DNA from: Halorubrum salsamenti
GTDB taxonomy: Archaea > Halobacteriota > Halobacteria > Halobacteriales > Haloferacaceae
Length of the DNA stretch: 64,000 nt
NCBI RefSeq assembly: GCF_007671685.1
Contig: NZ_VCNL01000002.1
Coordinates: 124,001 to 188,000 of the forward strand
Direction: 5' to 3'
The position numbers and the translations under genes were made by a program. Positions within the stretch are counted from its first letter, which is position 1; every line of letters begins with the position of its first letter. Of the stretch, positions 35,248-42,652 are shown piece by piece. Under the pieces are notes generated by a model. The model had not been told where the DNA came from and made no database searches. It was given only the letters and a program-made list of their open reading frames with translations.

Positions 35248-36276
35248 TCACTCCGCGACCGCGAACGAGATGCCGTCCGCGGAGTCGTAGTCGACGACCT
35301 CGACGTCCTCGTAGGTGAGCTCGTCGAGCGGCACGTCGGCGATCTCGATCCGGGGGCGATCGCGCGGCTCCCGCGAGAGCTGTTCGAGCAGGCCGGGGAC
35401 GTGGTCGTACCCCTCCTCGCCGTCCGCCTCGTCGGGGGCGGTCCGTTCGACCCAGCTCTTCACGTCGAGGTAGTCGGCCTTGCTCTCGACGTTTGCGAGC
35501 CGGTCCTGTACGTACGGGAGGTTGTTCGCGTACCACTTCCCGCGCTCGCCCCGCCCGCAGTAGACGTGGGCGTCGACGACGGTGTGGCCGAACTCGCCCA
35601 CCTCGAATCCGGTCCGCTGCGCGAGCGCGTTCGCGAGGAGCGCGTACGCGGCGATGTTGAACGGCACGCCGAGCGCGATGTCGCCCGAGCGCTGCGTGAG
35701 GTGGAGGTTGAGCCGGCCGTCCTGCACGTTCACGACGAAGGTGTAGTGACACGGCGGCAGCGTCGAGACGGCGGCGTTGGCGGGGTGCCACGCGTTCACG
35801 ACCATCCGGCGAGACTGCGGGTTCTCGTCGAGGGTGTCGAGCACGTACTGGATCTGGTCGAAGGTCCGACGCTCGGCGCCGTCCGCCCCCTCTTCGACGT
35901 TCACCCAGCGGTGGGCGTCCTCGGGCCACGTCTCGCCGGGGAGCGCGTCGACGCCGTCCGGCACGGGGAACCGGCGCCAGAACCGGCCGTAGGCGGTGTC
36001 GAGGCGGCCCTCCTCGTCGGCCCACGCGTCCCAGATCTTGGTCTCCTCGCGGAGGTTCCGGATGTGCTCCTCGCCGGAGAGGTACCAGAGCACCTCGTGG
36101 ATCAGCGAGTTCCAGCGGTAGCCGTCCATCTTCTTCGTCGTGAGGAGCGGGAACCCCTCCGCGAGGTCGACGGTGTACTGCCCGCTGAACGTCGCGATCG
36201 TGTCGACGCCGGTCCGGTTCGGCTTGTACGTGCCCGTCGACAGGGTGTCGTCGACGAGATCGAGGTACTGTTGCAT
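35248..36276 (-). CDS. thyA: Thymidylate synthase
   Basis: A 342-residue ThyA that methylates dUMP with methylenetetrahydrofolate. The family blocks are present: NRTGVDTIATFSGQYTVDL, the catalytic cysteine in TLPPCHYTFVVNVQDG, LTQRSGDIALGVPFNIAAYA, and FGHTVVDAHVYCGRGERG. It is longer than bacterial ThyA (264) mainly because of acidic insertions, one near VEEGADGAERR and one near EADGEEGYDH. It leads a two-gene unit with folA. Repeat R2 begins about 150 bases upstream. Confidence 0.96.
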   Translation of the reverse strand: MQQYLDLVDDTLSTGTYKPNRTGVDTIATFSGQYTVDLAEGFPLLTTKKMDGYRWNSLIHEVLWYLSGEEHIRNLREETKIWDAWADEEGRLDTAYGRFWRRFPVPDGVDALPGETWPEDAHRWVNVEEGADGAERRTFDQIQYVLDTLDENPQSRRMVVNAWHPANAAVSTLPPCHYTFVVNVQDGRLNLHLTQRSGDIALGVPFNIAAYALLANALAQRTGFEVGEFGHTVVDAHVYCGRGERGKWYANNLPYVQDRLANVESKADYLDVKSWVERTAPDEADGEEGYDHVPGLLEQLSREPRDRPRIEIADVPLDELTYEDVEVVDYDSADGISFAVAE

Positions 36277-36429
36277 GGTGGGATCGGACTCGCCGGCGCG
36301 GCCGCCGGCGAGACGGGTTTACCTGTCCAAACGAACGGGCGAACCTAACCGTGACGGTCTGGCCGTTCGGATCGGTGTGGGAGTGGTCGACGATTCGATC
36401 GGAGAGGCCCTCGCCGATCCGATCGATCG

Positions 36430-36720
36430 CTTATAAACAGTCGTCACGAAATCGACGGTGAACGCCTCCAAAGCCCCAACCGCGACGGCTTGCGCGCCTT
36501 GCTGCGCGCCTCGCTCAGTCGCGATCACTCCCTCGCTGCGGTGCTTACTGCGGCGTGCTTCGCCCTCGCGGTTGTCCCTTTGAATCCCACCCGGCCACAA
36601 CCGCACAGCACCTCACACCTCCCCAGCCTCGTCGGCCGGCGCTTATAAGCGCCGGCCGGCTCCCTCGCACGCGCTCCTCGCGGGCCGATGGCCCGCTCGG
36701 AGGCGCGCGCCGACCGCAGA
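36430..36720 (-). repeat. Mosaic intergenic hairpin repeat, copy R2 (full, minus orientation)
   Basis: A full copy read on the minus strand. Block A is at 36598-36630, block B at 36568-36587 (one-base changes from R1 and R5) and block C at 36453-36486. The stem slot before A is a perfect 24-base palindrome at 36634-36657 with TTATAA in its centre. The edge nearest thyA has GCTTATAAAC at 36429-36438. A stem with GGGCCGATGGCCC lies near 36680-36693. The central segment between B and C is almost the same as in R5. Confidence 0.75.
36634..36657. repeat. Perfect 24-base palindrome centred on TTATAA
   Basis: GGCCGGCGCTTA is followed by its exact reverse complement, TAAGCGCCGGCC. It fills the stem slot next to block A of repeat R2. 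The related 30-base near-palindrome in R5 lies at 54301-54330. Confidence 0.8.
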
Positions 36721-36756
36721 TCAGCAAGTCTGAGACTATTCGACTAGACCAGTTAG

Positions 36757-36975
36757 AAAACGCACCGGCCGAGACTCCCGTGAGCGAAGCGAACGGGAGG
36801 CAGGCCGGTGTATCTTCGAGCGGAGCGAGAAGATGCACCGGCCGAGATTTGAACTATGGAAAGACGGTCCTGCTCGCTCACTCCGTTCGGTGCGCGGGCT
36901 ACGTCTTTCTGAGTTCAAATCACTCGGTGATTTCTCTCACTACGTTCGAGAAATGCACCGGCCGAGATTTGAACT
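36757..36975 (-). repeat. Repeated tRNA-Gly 3' ends (attachment-site-like) with hairpins
   Basis: The last 22 bases of the tRNA-Gly gene plus one more (36953-36975) recur as an identical 23-base copy at 36833-36855, and a 13-base core recurs at 36762-36774. Each copy is followed, in tRNA direction, by a short stem: ATTTCTC/GAGAAAT, ATCTTC/GAAGAT, and CACCGGCC.../...GGCCGGTG with a GCGAAGC loop. Duplicated tRNA 3' ends are the hallmark of integrase attachment sites, so these look like leftovers of former integrations. No integrase remains. Confidence 0.6.
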
Positions 36976-37024
36976 CGGGTTGCAACCATGGCAAGGTTGC
37001 GTGATACCACTACACTACCGGTGC
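36954..37024 (-). tRNA. tRNA-Gly (GCC)
   Basis: A 71-base cloverleaf on the minus strand. Acceptor strands GCACCGG and CCGGTGC pair perfectly, the anticodon stem CAACC/GGTTG encloses TTGCCAT with anticodon GCC, and the T-arm is CCGAG-TTCAAAT-CTCGG. The discriminator base is A and no CCA is encoded, as usual in haloarchaea. A TATA-like GTTTAAGTG (37055-37063) lies upstream; the TnpB element ends only a few bases beyond it. Confidence 0.95.
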
Positions 37025-37054
37025 GTGCTTCGCATTCGGTGATTGGTCGGAGGA

Positions 37055-37063
37055 TCACTTAAA
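37055..37063 (-). promoter_or_regulatory. TATA box of tRNA-Gly
   Basis: GTTTAAGTG on the minus strand, about 31-39 bases before the mature tRNA 5' end. It is squeezed between the tRNA and the end of the TnpB element at 37067. Confidence 0.5.
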
Positions 37064-37070
37064 CCTTTGA

Positions 37071-37110
37071 CTTCCTCCCACGGCTTCAGCCGTGTGATTC
37101 CTCCGGTGGG
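37071..37110 (-). ncRNA. Predicted omega/reRNA 3' region of the first TnpB element
   Basis: In IS200/IS605 elements the guide RNA for TnpB overlaps the tnpB 3' end and the right-end hairpin, and its guide lies just outside the element. Here the hairpin is at 37077-37092. The first 20 bases outside, read on the minus strand, are AAGGTTTAAGTGATCCTCCG, which include the tRNA-Gly TATA box. This is inference from family rules; no transcript evidence exists. Confidence 0.4.
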
Positions 37111-37118
37111 GATGCTGG

Positions 37119-38417
37119 CTATGTCGCGCCCACGGAGGCAAGTTTCCCATCACCGGTACTCCGGTTTGTGCGCTTCTCGTTGGGACTTGCCCTCTCAGGA
37201 GAGTGTGGTAGCTCCGACCAGTTATGGTCGTCCCACTTGAGACGCACGGGCCGAGCCATCGACCCAACGGATTCACCAGCCTGTCGTTCGAGGAACGTAC
37301 GAGACGCGCACAGATCGGCGTGAGCTTCGTGACCGCACGGACACCGGAACAGGTCACCGTCTCTGTCTGCGGCGTCCCGCTCGTCACACGCCGGGCACGT
37401 TCGGGTTGTGTCGGCTTCTGACCGCACCTCGACAGTGATGCCGTATTCCTCGGCACCCTGCGAGAGTTGTTTGATGAACGCCCGAAATGCCCAAAACTGG
37501 TGCGTTTTCGCGTTCACATCGGCGCACCAGTGCGTCGAGAGAACGTCGGTAAGGTCACCCACGTATACCGTGGCGACCCCTTCGGCGTAAAGTCGGTCCA
37601 GCAGGTCTCGAACCAGTGCATCCTGTGCGTGGTCGCGCCGCCGTGTCCGTTTGCGATACAGTCGCCGTATCCGCCGACTGCTGTATCGTCCCTCGCGGAG
37701 TTTCGACTGTAGACGAGCGATTTCGTCGGTCGTCTCGCGGAAGCGGTCGAACAGGTCGCGGCCTTCATAGAGGTACTGCTGGCCGGTCGTGGTAGTACAG
37801 GCAACGAGATTATTCGCGCCCACGTCCAGCGCGGCTTCGTGAGAAGCCAGTGGTGAATCCTGTCGAGAATCAGGCACAGTAACAGGCTGAAAGGCCCTGA
37901 ACGTGTCGTCTATCTCGTCGTACTGTATCTCCAAGCGTCCCTGTTGGCCGTCCCATTTCGGAGCGCCGCAGACTTCGAGGCGGAGCCGGTCGTGATAGCC
38001 CAAGCCGTACTCGTCTTTCAGAGCGTGGCCGACTGGTATCTCGACTCGTGACCGTTCGCCAGTTTCCAGTGTGTACTGGTCGTTGCGGATGAACGTGCGT
38101 AGCTCGCGGCCATCGTCCTCGTTGCCCCAGTAGCCCGGGGGAGCAGTGTCCTCGCCGTTGTCGCAGGCGGCGAAAAACGACTGCCACGCCGATTTGTTTT
38201 TCCGAATGGTCTGCTGTGCGGTTGCAGAGCCGAGAACGTCGACGTACTGTTTCCGGTAGTCGGCAGTATCCCACACGGATTCGCCGTCGAAGAATTGCTG
38301 GCGGCGCTCGTAATTCAATTCGTTCCACAGGCTCGCAGAGGCATCCAACAGGTCCAGCAGTAGCCGCTTGTCGTCGTCAGATAGCGGGCGTACCGCGAAC
38401 GTGTTGGTTCGCCTCAC
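37119..38417 (-). CDS. tnpB: RNA-guided nuclease TnpB (IS200/IS605 family), rearranged RuvC glutamate
   Basis: A 432-residue TnpB taken from GTG 38417 ([16 protein letters not shown]); the frame stays open for 26 codons further upstream. RuvC-I is ALDVGANNL with D198 and RuvC-III is [10 protein letters not shown] with D368. At RuvC-II the usual Glu is Gly ([11 protein letters not shown]287), but Glu334 ([10 protein letters not shown]) lies 47 residues later, just before the zinc finger C341/C344 and C359/C361. This matches the rearranged catalytic site described for Fanzor and part of TnpB. TnpB cuts DNA under guidance of reRNA and promotes element retention. Activity of this protein is untested. 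Confidence 0.85.
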   Translation of the reverse strand: MRRTNTFAVRPLSDDDKRLLLDLLDASASLWNELNYERRQQFFDGESVWDTADYRKQYVDVLGSATAQQTIRKNKSAWQSFFAACDNGEDTAPPGYWGNEDDGRELRTFIRNDQYTLETGERSRVEIPVGHALKDEYGLGYHDRLRLEVCGAPKWDGQQGRLEIQYDEIDDTFRAFQPVTVPDSRQDSPLASHEAALDVGANNLVACTTTTGQQYLYEGRDLFDRFRETTDEIARLQSKLREGRYSSRRIRRLYRKRTRRRDHAQDALVRDLLDRLYAEGVATVYVGDLTDVLSTHWCADVNAKTHQFWAFRAFIKQLSQGAEEYGITVEVRSEADTTRTCPACDERDAADRDGDLFRCPCGHEAHADLCASRTFLERQAGESVGSMARPVRLKWDDHNWSELPHSPERASPNEKRTNRSTGDGKLASVGAT

Positions 38418-38464
38418 GACGATAGATGTTTGTAGATGTGTGTCTAAATGTCTTTTGGACACAA

Positions 38465-38608
38465 ATGCGCCCGAACATCGACATATCACACACACTGAAT
38501 GGACGAGTGAAAGACCTCGCCAAACAGAAAGATATGGCCCTTGATGAAGCCTACCGGGAGATTATCGAAGCGGGTCTGGAAGCGGTGGAACATCCAGACG
38601 AGTCGTAG
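38465..38608 (+). CDS. Small ribbon-helix-helix-like protein beside tnpB
   Basis: A 47-residue protein starting [20 protein letters not shown]. The order strand (NIDISHTL), helix ([13 protein letters not shown]) and helix ([17 protein letters not shown]) fits the ribbon-helix-helix fold of CopG/Arc regulators. It is divergent from tnpB with only 47 bases between the starts, so it probably lies inside the element and could repress tnpB or its own promoter. A start 13 codons upstream at 38426 is open but less likely. The function is inferred from fold and position only. Confidence 0.65.
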   Translation: MRPNIDISHTLNGRVKDLAKQKDMALDEAYREIIEAGLEAVEHPDES

Positions 38609-38744
38609 TGCGTGGTTTGCTACGATGTGCTGTCGGTTGGACCCACCCCTGAAAGGGTGAAATTCCGCTCGCTACATGTCACATCCGAGCGATCGTGGAC
38701 AGATGGTGCAGATTCGGGTGAGGCGACGGGTTCCGGATCGCGAC

Positions 38745-39440
38745 TCACTCCCGGCGCGTCGCCGCGATGTCGTCGGCGTGAGATCGCACGAGCTCGGCGA
38801 ACGCGGTCGCCTCCGCGCGCTCCTGCGTCTCGTCGTCGCGCCGGTCGCGCACCCGGCGTTTGATCGCGCGGAGCGCGTCCGGTTTCCCGCTCGCGATCGC
38901 GTCCGCGACCGACCGCGGGTCGTCGACGACCCGGGAGACGAGCCCGGTCCGGAGCGCCTCGTCGGCGTCGAGCACCCGTCCCGACAGCGCGAAGTCGAGC
39001 GCGTCGCCCTCGCGCATCACCCGCGGGAGGCGGACGGTCCCGCCCCACGCGCCGAACAGCCCGAACTCGACGCCGGGCTCCGCGAACGTCGCGGCGGGGG
39101 TGGCGACGCGGAGGTCCGCCGCGAGCGCGAGTTCGACCCCGCCGCCGCGGGCCGCGCCGTCGATTCCGCAGACGACGACGGTCTCCGCGTCCGCGATCGC
39201 CGCGGCGGTGCGCTGGCCTGCGCTGGCGAACGACGCCGGATCGTCGAGGTCCGCGACGACGTCGAGGTCGGCGCCGGCGCAGAACGCCTCGCCGGCGCCG
39301 CGGAGGTACGTCACCGGCGCGTCGGCGTCGTCCACGGCGGTGCGGAGCGCGGTCAGGTCCTCGGGTCGGAGGGCGTTCCGGCGCGCCGGTCGGTCGATCG
39401 TCACCACGCGGACCCCGTCGTCGTCTCGGGTGCGGATCAC
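38745..39440 (-). CDS. Enoyl-CoA hydratase/isomerase family protein
   Basis: A 231-residue crotonase-fold enzyme. The oxyanion-hole segments are FCAGADLDVV and GAARGGGVELALAADLRVAT; the position of the second catalytic acid is in FAEPGVEFGLFGAWGGTVRL. It may hydrate enoyl-CoA in beta-oxidation or act on a related acyl-CoA. At 231 residues it is somewhat shorter than the usual 255-260, missing part of the C-terminal trimerisation helices. Start ATG 39440 faces the next gene across 59 bases with the shared TATA-containing spacer. Confidence 0.88.
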   Translation of the reverse strand: MIRTRDDDGVRVVTIDRPARRNALRPEDLTALRTAVDDADAPVTYLRGAGEAFCAGADLDVVADLDDPASFASAGQRTAAAIADAETVVVCGIDGAARGGGVELALAADLRVATPAATFAEPGVEFGLFGAWGGTVRLPRVMREGDALDFALSGRVLDADEALRTGLVSRVVDDPRSVADAIASGKPDALRAIKRRVRDRRDDETQERAEATAFAELVRSHADDIAATRRE

Positions 39441-39499
39441 ACCGTGGTATCCCGTTCGTTTCCAAAGGTCTTTGCCCCTCGATCGACTACCGTTACGTA

Positions 39500-40165
39500 A
39501 TGGACGATGCCGCGCGAGCGCGTGACGCCGCGTCTGAGGCGCTCGCCGACGTCGAGCCCGATCAGCTGCGCGAAGCCCTCGAGGACCGGATCGCGAACGC
39601 CGCCGTCACCCCCGGCGTGCTGGCGCTGGTCACCGCTCGCGCGGTCGACCCCGAAGTCGACCCCGACGCCGTGGTCGACCGGGCGGCCGGCGTCCAGCTC
39701 ATCTACGAGGGGCTCCGGCTCACCCGCTCGGTGGCCCACGAGGAGCCGTGGGTGACCGCGCCCACGCGGGAGTCGGACATCGACGCCGACATGGACGTGC
39801 TCACCGCCGACGTGCTCGTCTCGCGCGGGTTCGCCCTGCTCGCGTGCACCGACGCCGCCGCGGCCGCGGTCGAGGTCGTGCGCGCGTTCGGCCGCGACCA
39901 GACGCTCCGAGACCGCGAGGGGACCGCCCCCGCCGCGGCGACGGCCCTCGACCGGAACCTGGAGATCGACGCCCTCGAACTCGCGGTGGTCGCCGGCACC
40001 ACCGCCGTCGGCGGCGACCCGCCCGAGGAGCTGTTGACGTACGCCCGCGACTTGGCGGCCGACTACGACGGCGAGTTCCCGCCGCCGGGCCGCGCGCTCC
40101 CCGAGGCCACGGCCGACCGGATCGCCGACATCTCCGACCGCGCCGTGAGCGCGACCGACCGGTGA
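39500..40165 (+). CDS. Conserved haloarchaeal helical protein (DUF7114-like)
   Basis: A 221-residue, all-helical protein. Segments such as GVQLIYEGLRLTRSVAHEEP and DMDVLTADVLVSRGFALLAC are arranged like the helices of polyprenyl synthetases, but the aspartate-rich DDxxD motifs are missing. From memory it fits the haloarchaeal family DUF7114, sometimes noted as polyprenyl-synthetase-like; this is unverified. A catalytic role is therefore doubtful; a structural or partner role is possible. ATG 39500 is the first in frame. tRNA-Thr follows 98 bases after the stop. Confidence 0.72.
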   Translation: MDDAARARDAASEALADVEPDQLREALEDRIANAAVTPGVLALVTARAVDPEVDPDAVVDRAAGVQLIYEGLRLTRSVAHEEPWVTAPTRESDIDADMDVLTADVLVSRGFALLACTDAAAAAVEVVRAFGRDQTLRDREGTAPAAATALDRNLEIDALELAVVAGTTAVGGDPPEELLTYARDLAADYDGEFPPPGRALPEATADRIADISDRAVSATDR

Positions 40166-40263
40166 GGTCGCCCGACGGCGCCGGAACGGTGTGTGTGCCT
40201 TCGTGACGGGTCGCCCCCGAATCGAAACCCATAAAGTCGAATCCGGTCAACGACTGATTGCGT

Positions 40264-40335
40264 GCCTGGGTAGCTTAGCGGTAAAGCGCGTCCTTGGTAA
40301 GGACGAGACCCCGAGTTCAAATCTCGGCCTAGGCT
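40264..40335 (+). tRNA. tRNA-Thr (GGT)
   Basis: A 72-base cloverleaf. Acceptor strands GCCTGGG and CCTAGGC pair with one G-U, the D-arm has AGCGGTAAAGCG, the anticodon stem GTCCT/AGGAC encloses the loop TTGGTAA region with anticodon GGT, and the T-arm is CCGAG-TTCAAAT-CTCGG. The discriminator is T and no CCA is encoded. Upstream CCATAAAGTCG (40229-40239) is a plausible TATA box. Confidence 0.94.
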
Positions 40336-40434
40336 CTTCTCGCACTTCCTCGATCGAATAGCGGCAGTCCTGGCACTCCTTTCAACCCCGCCCCGGCCGC
40401 AAACCCGATACCCGTGGCCGTCGACGCTTCCCGT

Positions 40435-41130
40435 ATGACCGCAACCTTCGCCGATCTCTTCGAGCGGGCGGCCGAGTACGACGCGAGCGCCGAGGCGGTG
40501 AGCGCGACGCTGGCCGAGCGGCGGTCTGACTCCGGCGACTCCGGCGATACCGCCGAGAACGACTCCGATACCGCCGACCTCCCTCCCGTCGACCGCGACC
40601 CGAGCCCCGCCCGCGTCGTCGCCGACGCCGACGTGCTCGCGGCCGACCTCCTCGTCGGCGGGCCGGCTCGCGAGGCGCTCGACGCGCTGCGCTCGCACGC
40701 GTGGACGACCCTCGTCGCCAGCGATCCCCTCCTCGACGACGCGGAGGCGGCGATCGGCGCGCTCGCGGACGACCGGCTGGCGACCGACTGGCGCGAAGCG
40801 GTCGAGGCGTGGCGCGAGCCGGTGGCACAGCCCGCGGGCGACCACCCGGCGCTGGCGTCGGCGTACCGCGGCGGCGCGATGCAGGTCGTGAGCCTCGACC
40901 CGTCGCTCACGGGCCCGCAGGCCGCCGCCGGACTCCGGGACCGAATGGCGGTGAGCGTTCGCGAGCCGCGGGCGTTCGCGACCGTGTTCTCGCCGGAACG
41001 GCTGTATCCCGAGACCGTCGGCGGCGAGTACCCGGGACCCGACCGCGACCCGCGCTCGATGGTTTCAGTCGATCCCGGCGAGGACCAGCGCCGCGATGCG
41101 GACGAGCGCCCCGACGCGGACCAGCACTGA
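40435..41130 (+). CDS. Conserved haloarchaeal protein of unknown function
   Basis: A 231-residue acidic protein. The N-terminal helix (FADLFERAAEYDASAEAVSA) is followed by an acidic linker with repeated GDSGDTAENDSDTAD, then an alpha/beta region with ARVVADADVLAADLLVGGPA and WTTLVASDPLLDDAEAAIGA. This pattern loosely resembles a PIN-like or nuclease-type fold with Asp residues after strands (VADADVLAADLL), but the active site cannot be confirmed. Start ATG 40435; seven codons upstream are open. It precedes mutY by 28 bases and may be co-transcribed with it. Confidence 0.72.
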   Translation: MTATFADLFERAAEYDASAEAVSATLAERRSDSGDSGDTAENDSDTADLPPVDRDPSPARVVADADVLAADLLVGGPAREALDALRSHAWTTLVASDPLLDDAEAAIGALADDRLATDWREAVEAWREPVAQPAGDHPALASAYRGGAMQVVSLDPSLTGPQAAAGLRDRMAVSVREPRAFATVFSPERLYPETVGGEYPGPDRDPRSMVSVDPGEDQRRDADERPDADQH

Positions 41131-41158
41131 TAAACGACCGCCGGCCGGAGCCACGGTA

Positions 41159-42163
41159 ATGACCGACTCGGACGCGACCGCAGCGGAGCCCCTCGACGAC
41201 GGCGACGCCCCAGCGCTCCCGGCCGACCTCGGTGCGGTCCGCGAGGCGCTCGTCGACTGGTACGAGGCGGACCACCGCGAGTTCCCGTGGCGGCGCACCG
41301 AGGACCCCTACGAGATCCTCGTCAGCGAGGTGATGAGCCAGCAGACGCAGCTCGACCGAGTCGTCCCCGCGTGGGAGGACTTCGTCGAGGAGTGGCCGAC
41401 GACCGCGTCGCTGGCCGACGCCGACCGCGGCGACGTGGTCGCGTTCTGGTCCGACCACTCGCTCGGCTACAACAACCGCGCGAAGTACCTCCACGAGGCC
41501 GCCGGACAGATCGAGGACGACTACGACGGCGAGTTCCCCGAGAGCCCCGAAGAACTGCAGGAGCTGATGGGAGTCGGCCCGTACACCGCGAACGCGGTGG
41601 CGTCGTTCGCGTTCGGCAACGGCGACGCCGTCGTCGACACCAACGTGAAGCGGGTGATCCACCGCGCCTTCGCGGTCCCGGACGACGACGACGCGTTCGC
41701 GCGCGTCGCCTCACACGTGATGCCCGACGGCGAGTCCCGGGTCTGGAACAACGCGATCATGGAACTCGGCGGCGTCGCCTGCGGGACGACCCCGCGTTGC
41801 GACGAGGCCGGCTGCCCGTGGCGCGGGTGGTGCCACGCGTACGAGACCGGTGATTTCACCGCGCCCGACGTGCCCGAACAACCGAGCTTCGAGGGGAGCC
41901 GCCGGCAGTTCCGCGGGCGCGTCGTACGGACGCTCGGCGAGTACGACGAGCTGGCCCTCGACGACCTCGGCCCCCGCGTTCGCGTGGACTACGCGCCCGA
42001 CGGCGAGCACGGCCGGGAGTGGCTGCGCGGACTGATCGAGGACCTCGCCGACGACGGGCTCGTGGCGATCGAAGGGCGTGCGGCGGACGAGGTGCGTGAG
42101 GACGGCGAGGAGGGCGCGGCGGACGAGGGAGCGAGCGAAATCGTCGTCTCCCTGCGTCGGTGA
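41159..42163 (+). CDS. mutY: A/G-specific adenine DNA glycosylase MutY
   Basis: A 334-residue HhH-GPD glycosylase that removes adenine opposite 8-oxoguanine. The catalytic domain is complete: FPWRRTEDPYEILVSEVMSQ with Glu57, the hairpin LMGVGPYTANAVASFAFG, and AVVDTNVKRV with Asp160. The 4Fe-4S cysteines are C208, C214, C219 and C225, spaced 5-4-5 rather than the bacterial 6-2-5. The C-terminal 100 residues look like a helical, winged-helix-like module (FRGRVVRTLGEYDELALDDL) and not the NUDIX-like domain of bacterial MutY. Start ATG 41159. Confidence 0.92.
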   Translation: MTDSDATAAEPLDDGDAPALPADLGAVREALVDWYEADHREFPWRRTEDPYEILVSEVMSQQTQLDRVVPAWEDFVEEWPTTASLADADRGDVVAFWSDHSLGYNNRAKYLHEAAGQIEDDYDGEFPESPEELQELMGVGPYTANAVASFAFGNGDAVVDTNVKRVIHRAFAVPDDDDAFARVASHVMPDGESRVWNNAIMELGGVACGTTPRCDEAGCPWRGWCHAYETGDFTAPDVPEQPSFEGSRRQFRGRVVRTLGEYDELALDDLGPRVRVDYAPDGEHGREWLRGLIEDLADDGLVAIEGRAADEVREDGEEGAADEGASEIVVSLRR

Positions 42164-42230
42164 GTCCCGGAGAACGGGAAATCGGTGGGGAACCGTTACC
42201 CGTTTATCGCGGGAGCTAGAATAATCGGCC

Positions 42231-42629
42231 ATGAGCGAGACCGTCGACGCCGATCTCTACACGCGGACGAAGGCCTTACTGGAGCCGGGCGACATCGAAC
42301 TCGCGGGCTGTATCGTCCACACGACGCTCGGCGGTGAGGAGGACTTGGAGATGCACGAGCTCACGGTCGCGATCAACGAGGTCATCGCCGATCACGCCGG
42401 GAAAGGCGAGGCGTACATCGAGGCCGGCAACGACGACACGAACTTCTCCTCGAACCAGTTTCAAGGGCTCACCCTCGACGGCGAGGAGTTCGTCTGGGAG
42501 TGCCAGCAGCTCCTCCGCGACGGGACCTTCGATCTCGTCTTCTACTACGAGGCGAACGTCGACCAAGAAGCGCTCGCGGACGATCTGGCCGACCTCGACG
42601 GTGTCGATCGCGTGACGCAGGTACCCTGA
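42231..42629 (+). CDS. DUF5778 family protein
   Basis: A 132-residue acidic haloarchaeal protein that I associate with DUF5778. It starts MSETVDADLYTRTKALLEPG, has CIVHTTLGGEEDLEMHELTV and the segment DDTNFSSNQFQGLTLDGEEF, and ends with VDRVTQVP. The small alpha/beta layout gives no catalytic motif. Upstream CGTTTATCGCGGG (42200-42212) is a TATA box about 20-30 bases before the ATG. The function is unknown. The hydrolase gene follows after 23 bases. Confidence 0.78.
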   Translation: MSETVDADLYTRTKALLEPGDIELAGCIVHTTLGGEEDLEMHELTVAINEVIADHAGKGEAYIEAGNDDTNFSSNQFQGLTLDGEEFVWECQQLLRDGTFDLVFYYEANVDQEALADDLADLDGVDRVTQVP

Positions 42630-42652
42630 CGCGGCGACATGCTTTCAAATTC

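Larger units (their letters stand above)
37067..38660 (-). mobile_element. TnpB-only IS200/IS605-type element (IS1341 group) with accessory gene
   Basis: The right end is marked by the hairpin CACGGCTGAAGCCGTG followed by GGAGGAAGTCAA (minus strand), ending at about 37067 in the TCAA-type terminus of this superfamily. It holds tnpB (37119-38417, minus) and a divergent ribbon-helix-helix-like gene. The left end is less certain; a stem CACCC-CTGAAA-GGGTG at 38644-38659 is the best candidate. No tnpA is present. The element lies immediately upstream of the tRNA-Gly promoter. Confidence 0.75.

Noticed and set aside
36757-36855. Additional tRNA-Gly genes suggested by matching 3' ends
   Set aside because: Only the T-arm/acceptor 3' strand is present; there is no anticodon arm or 5' acceptor strand, so they are attachment-site-like fragments.
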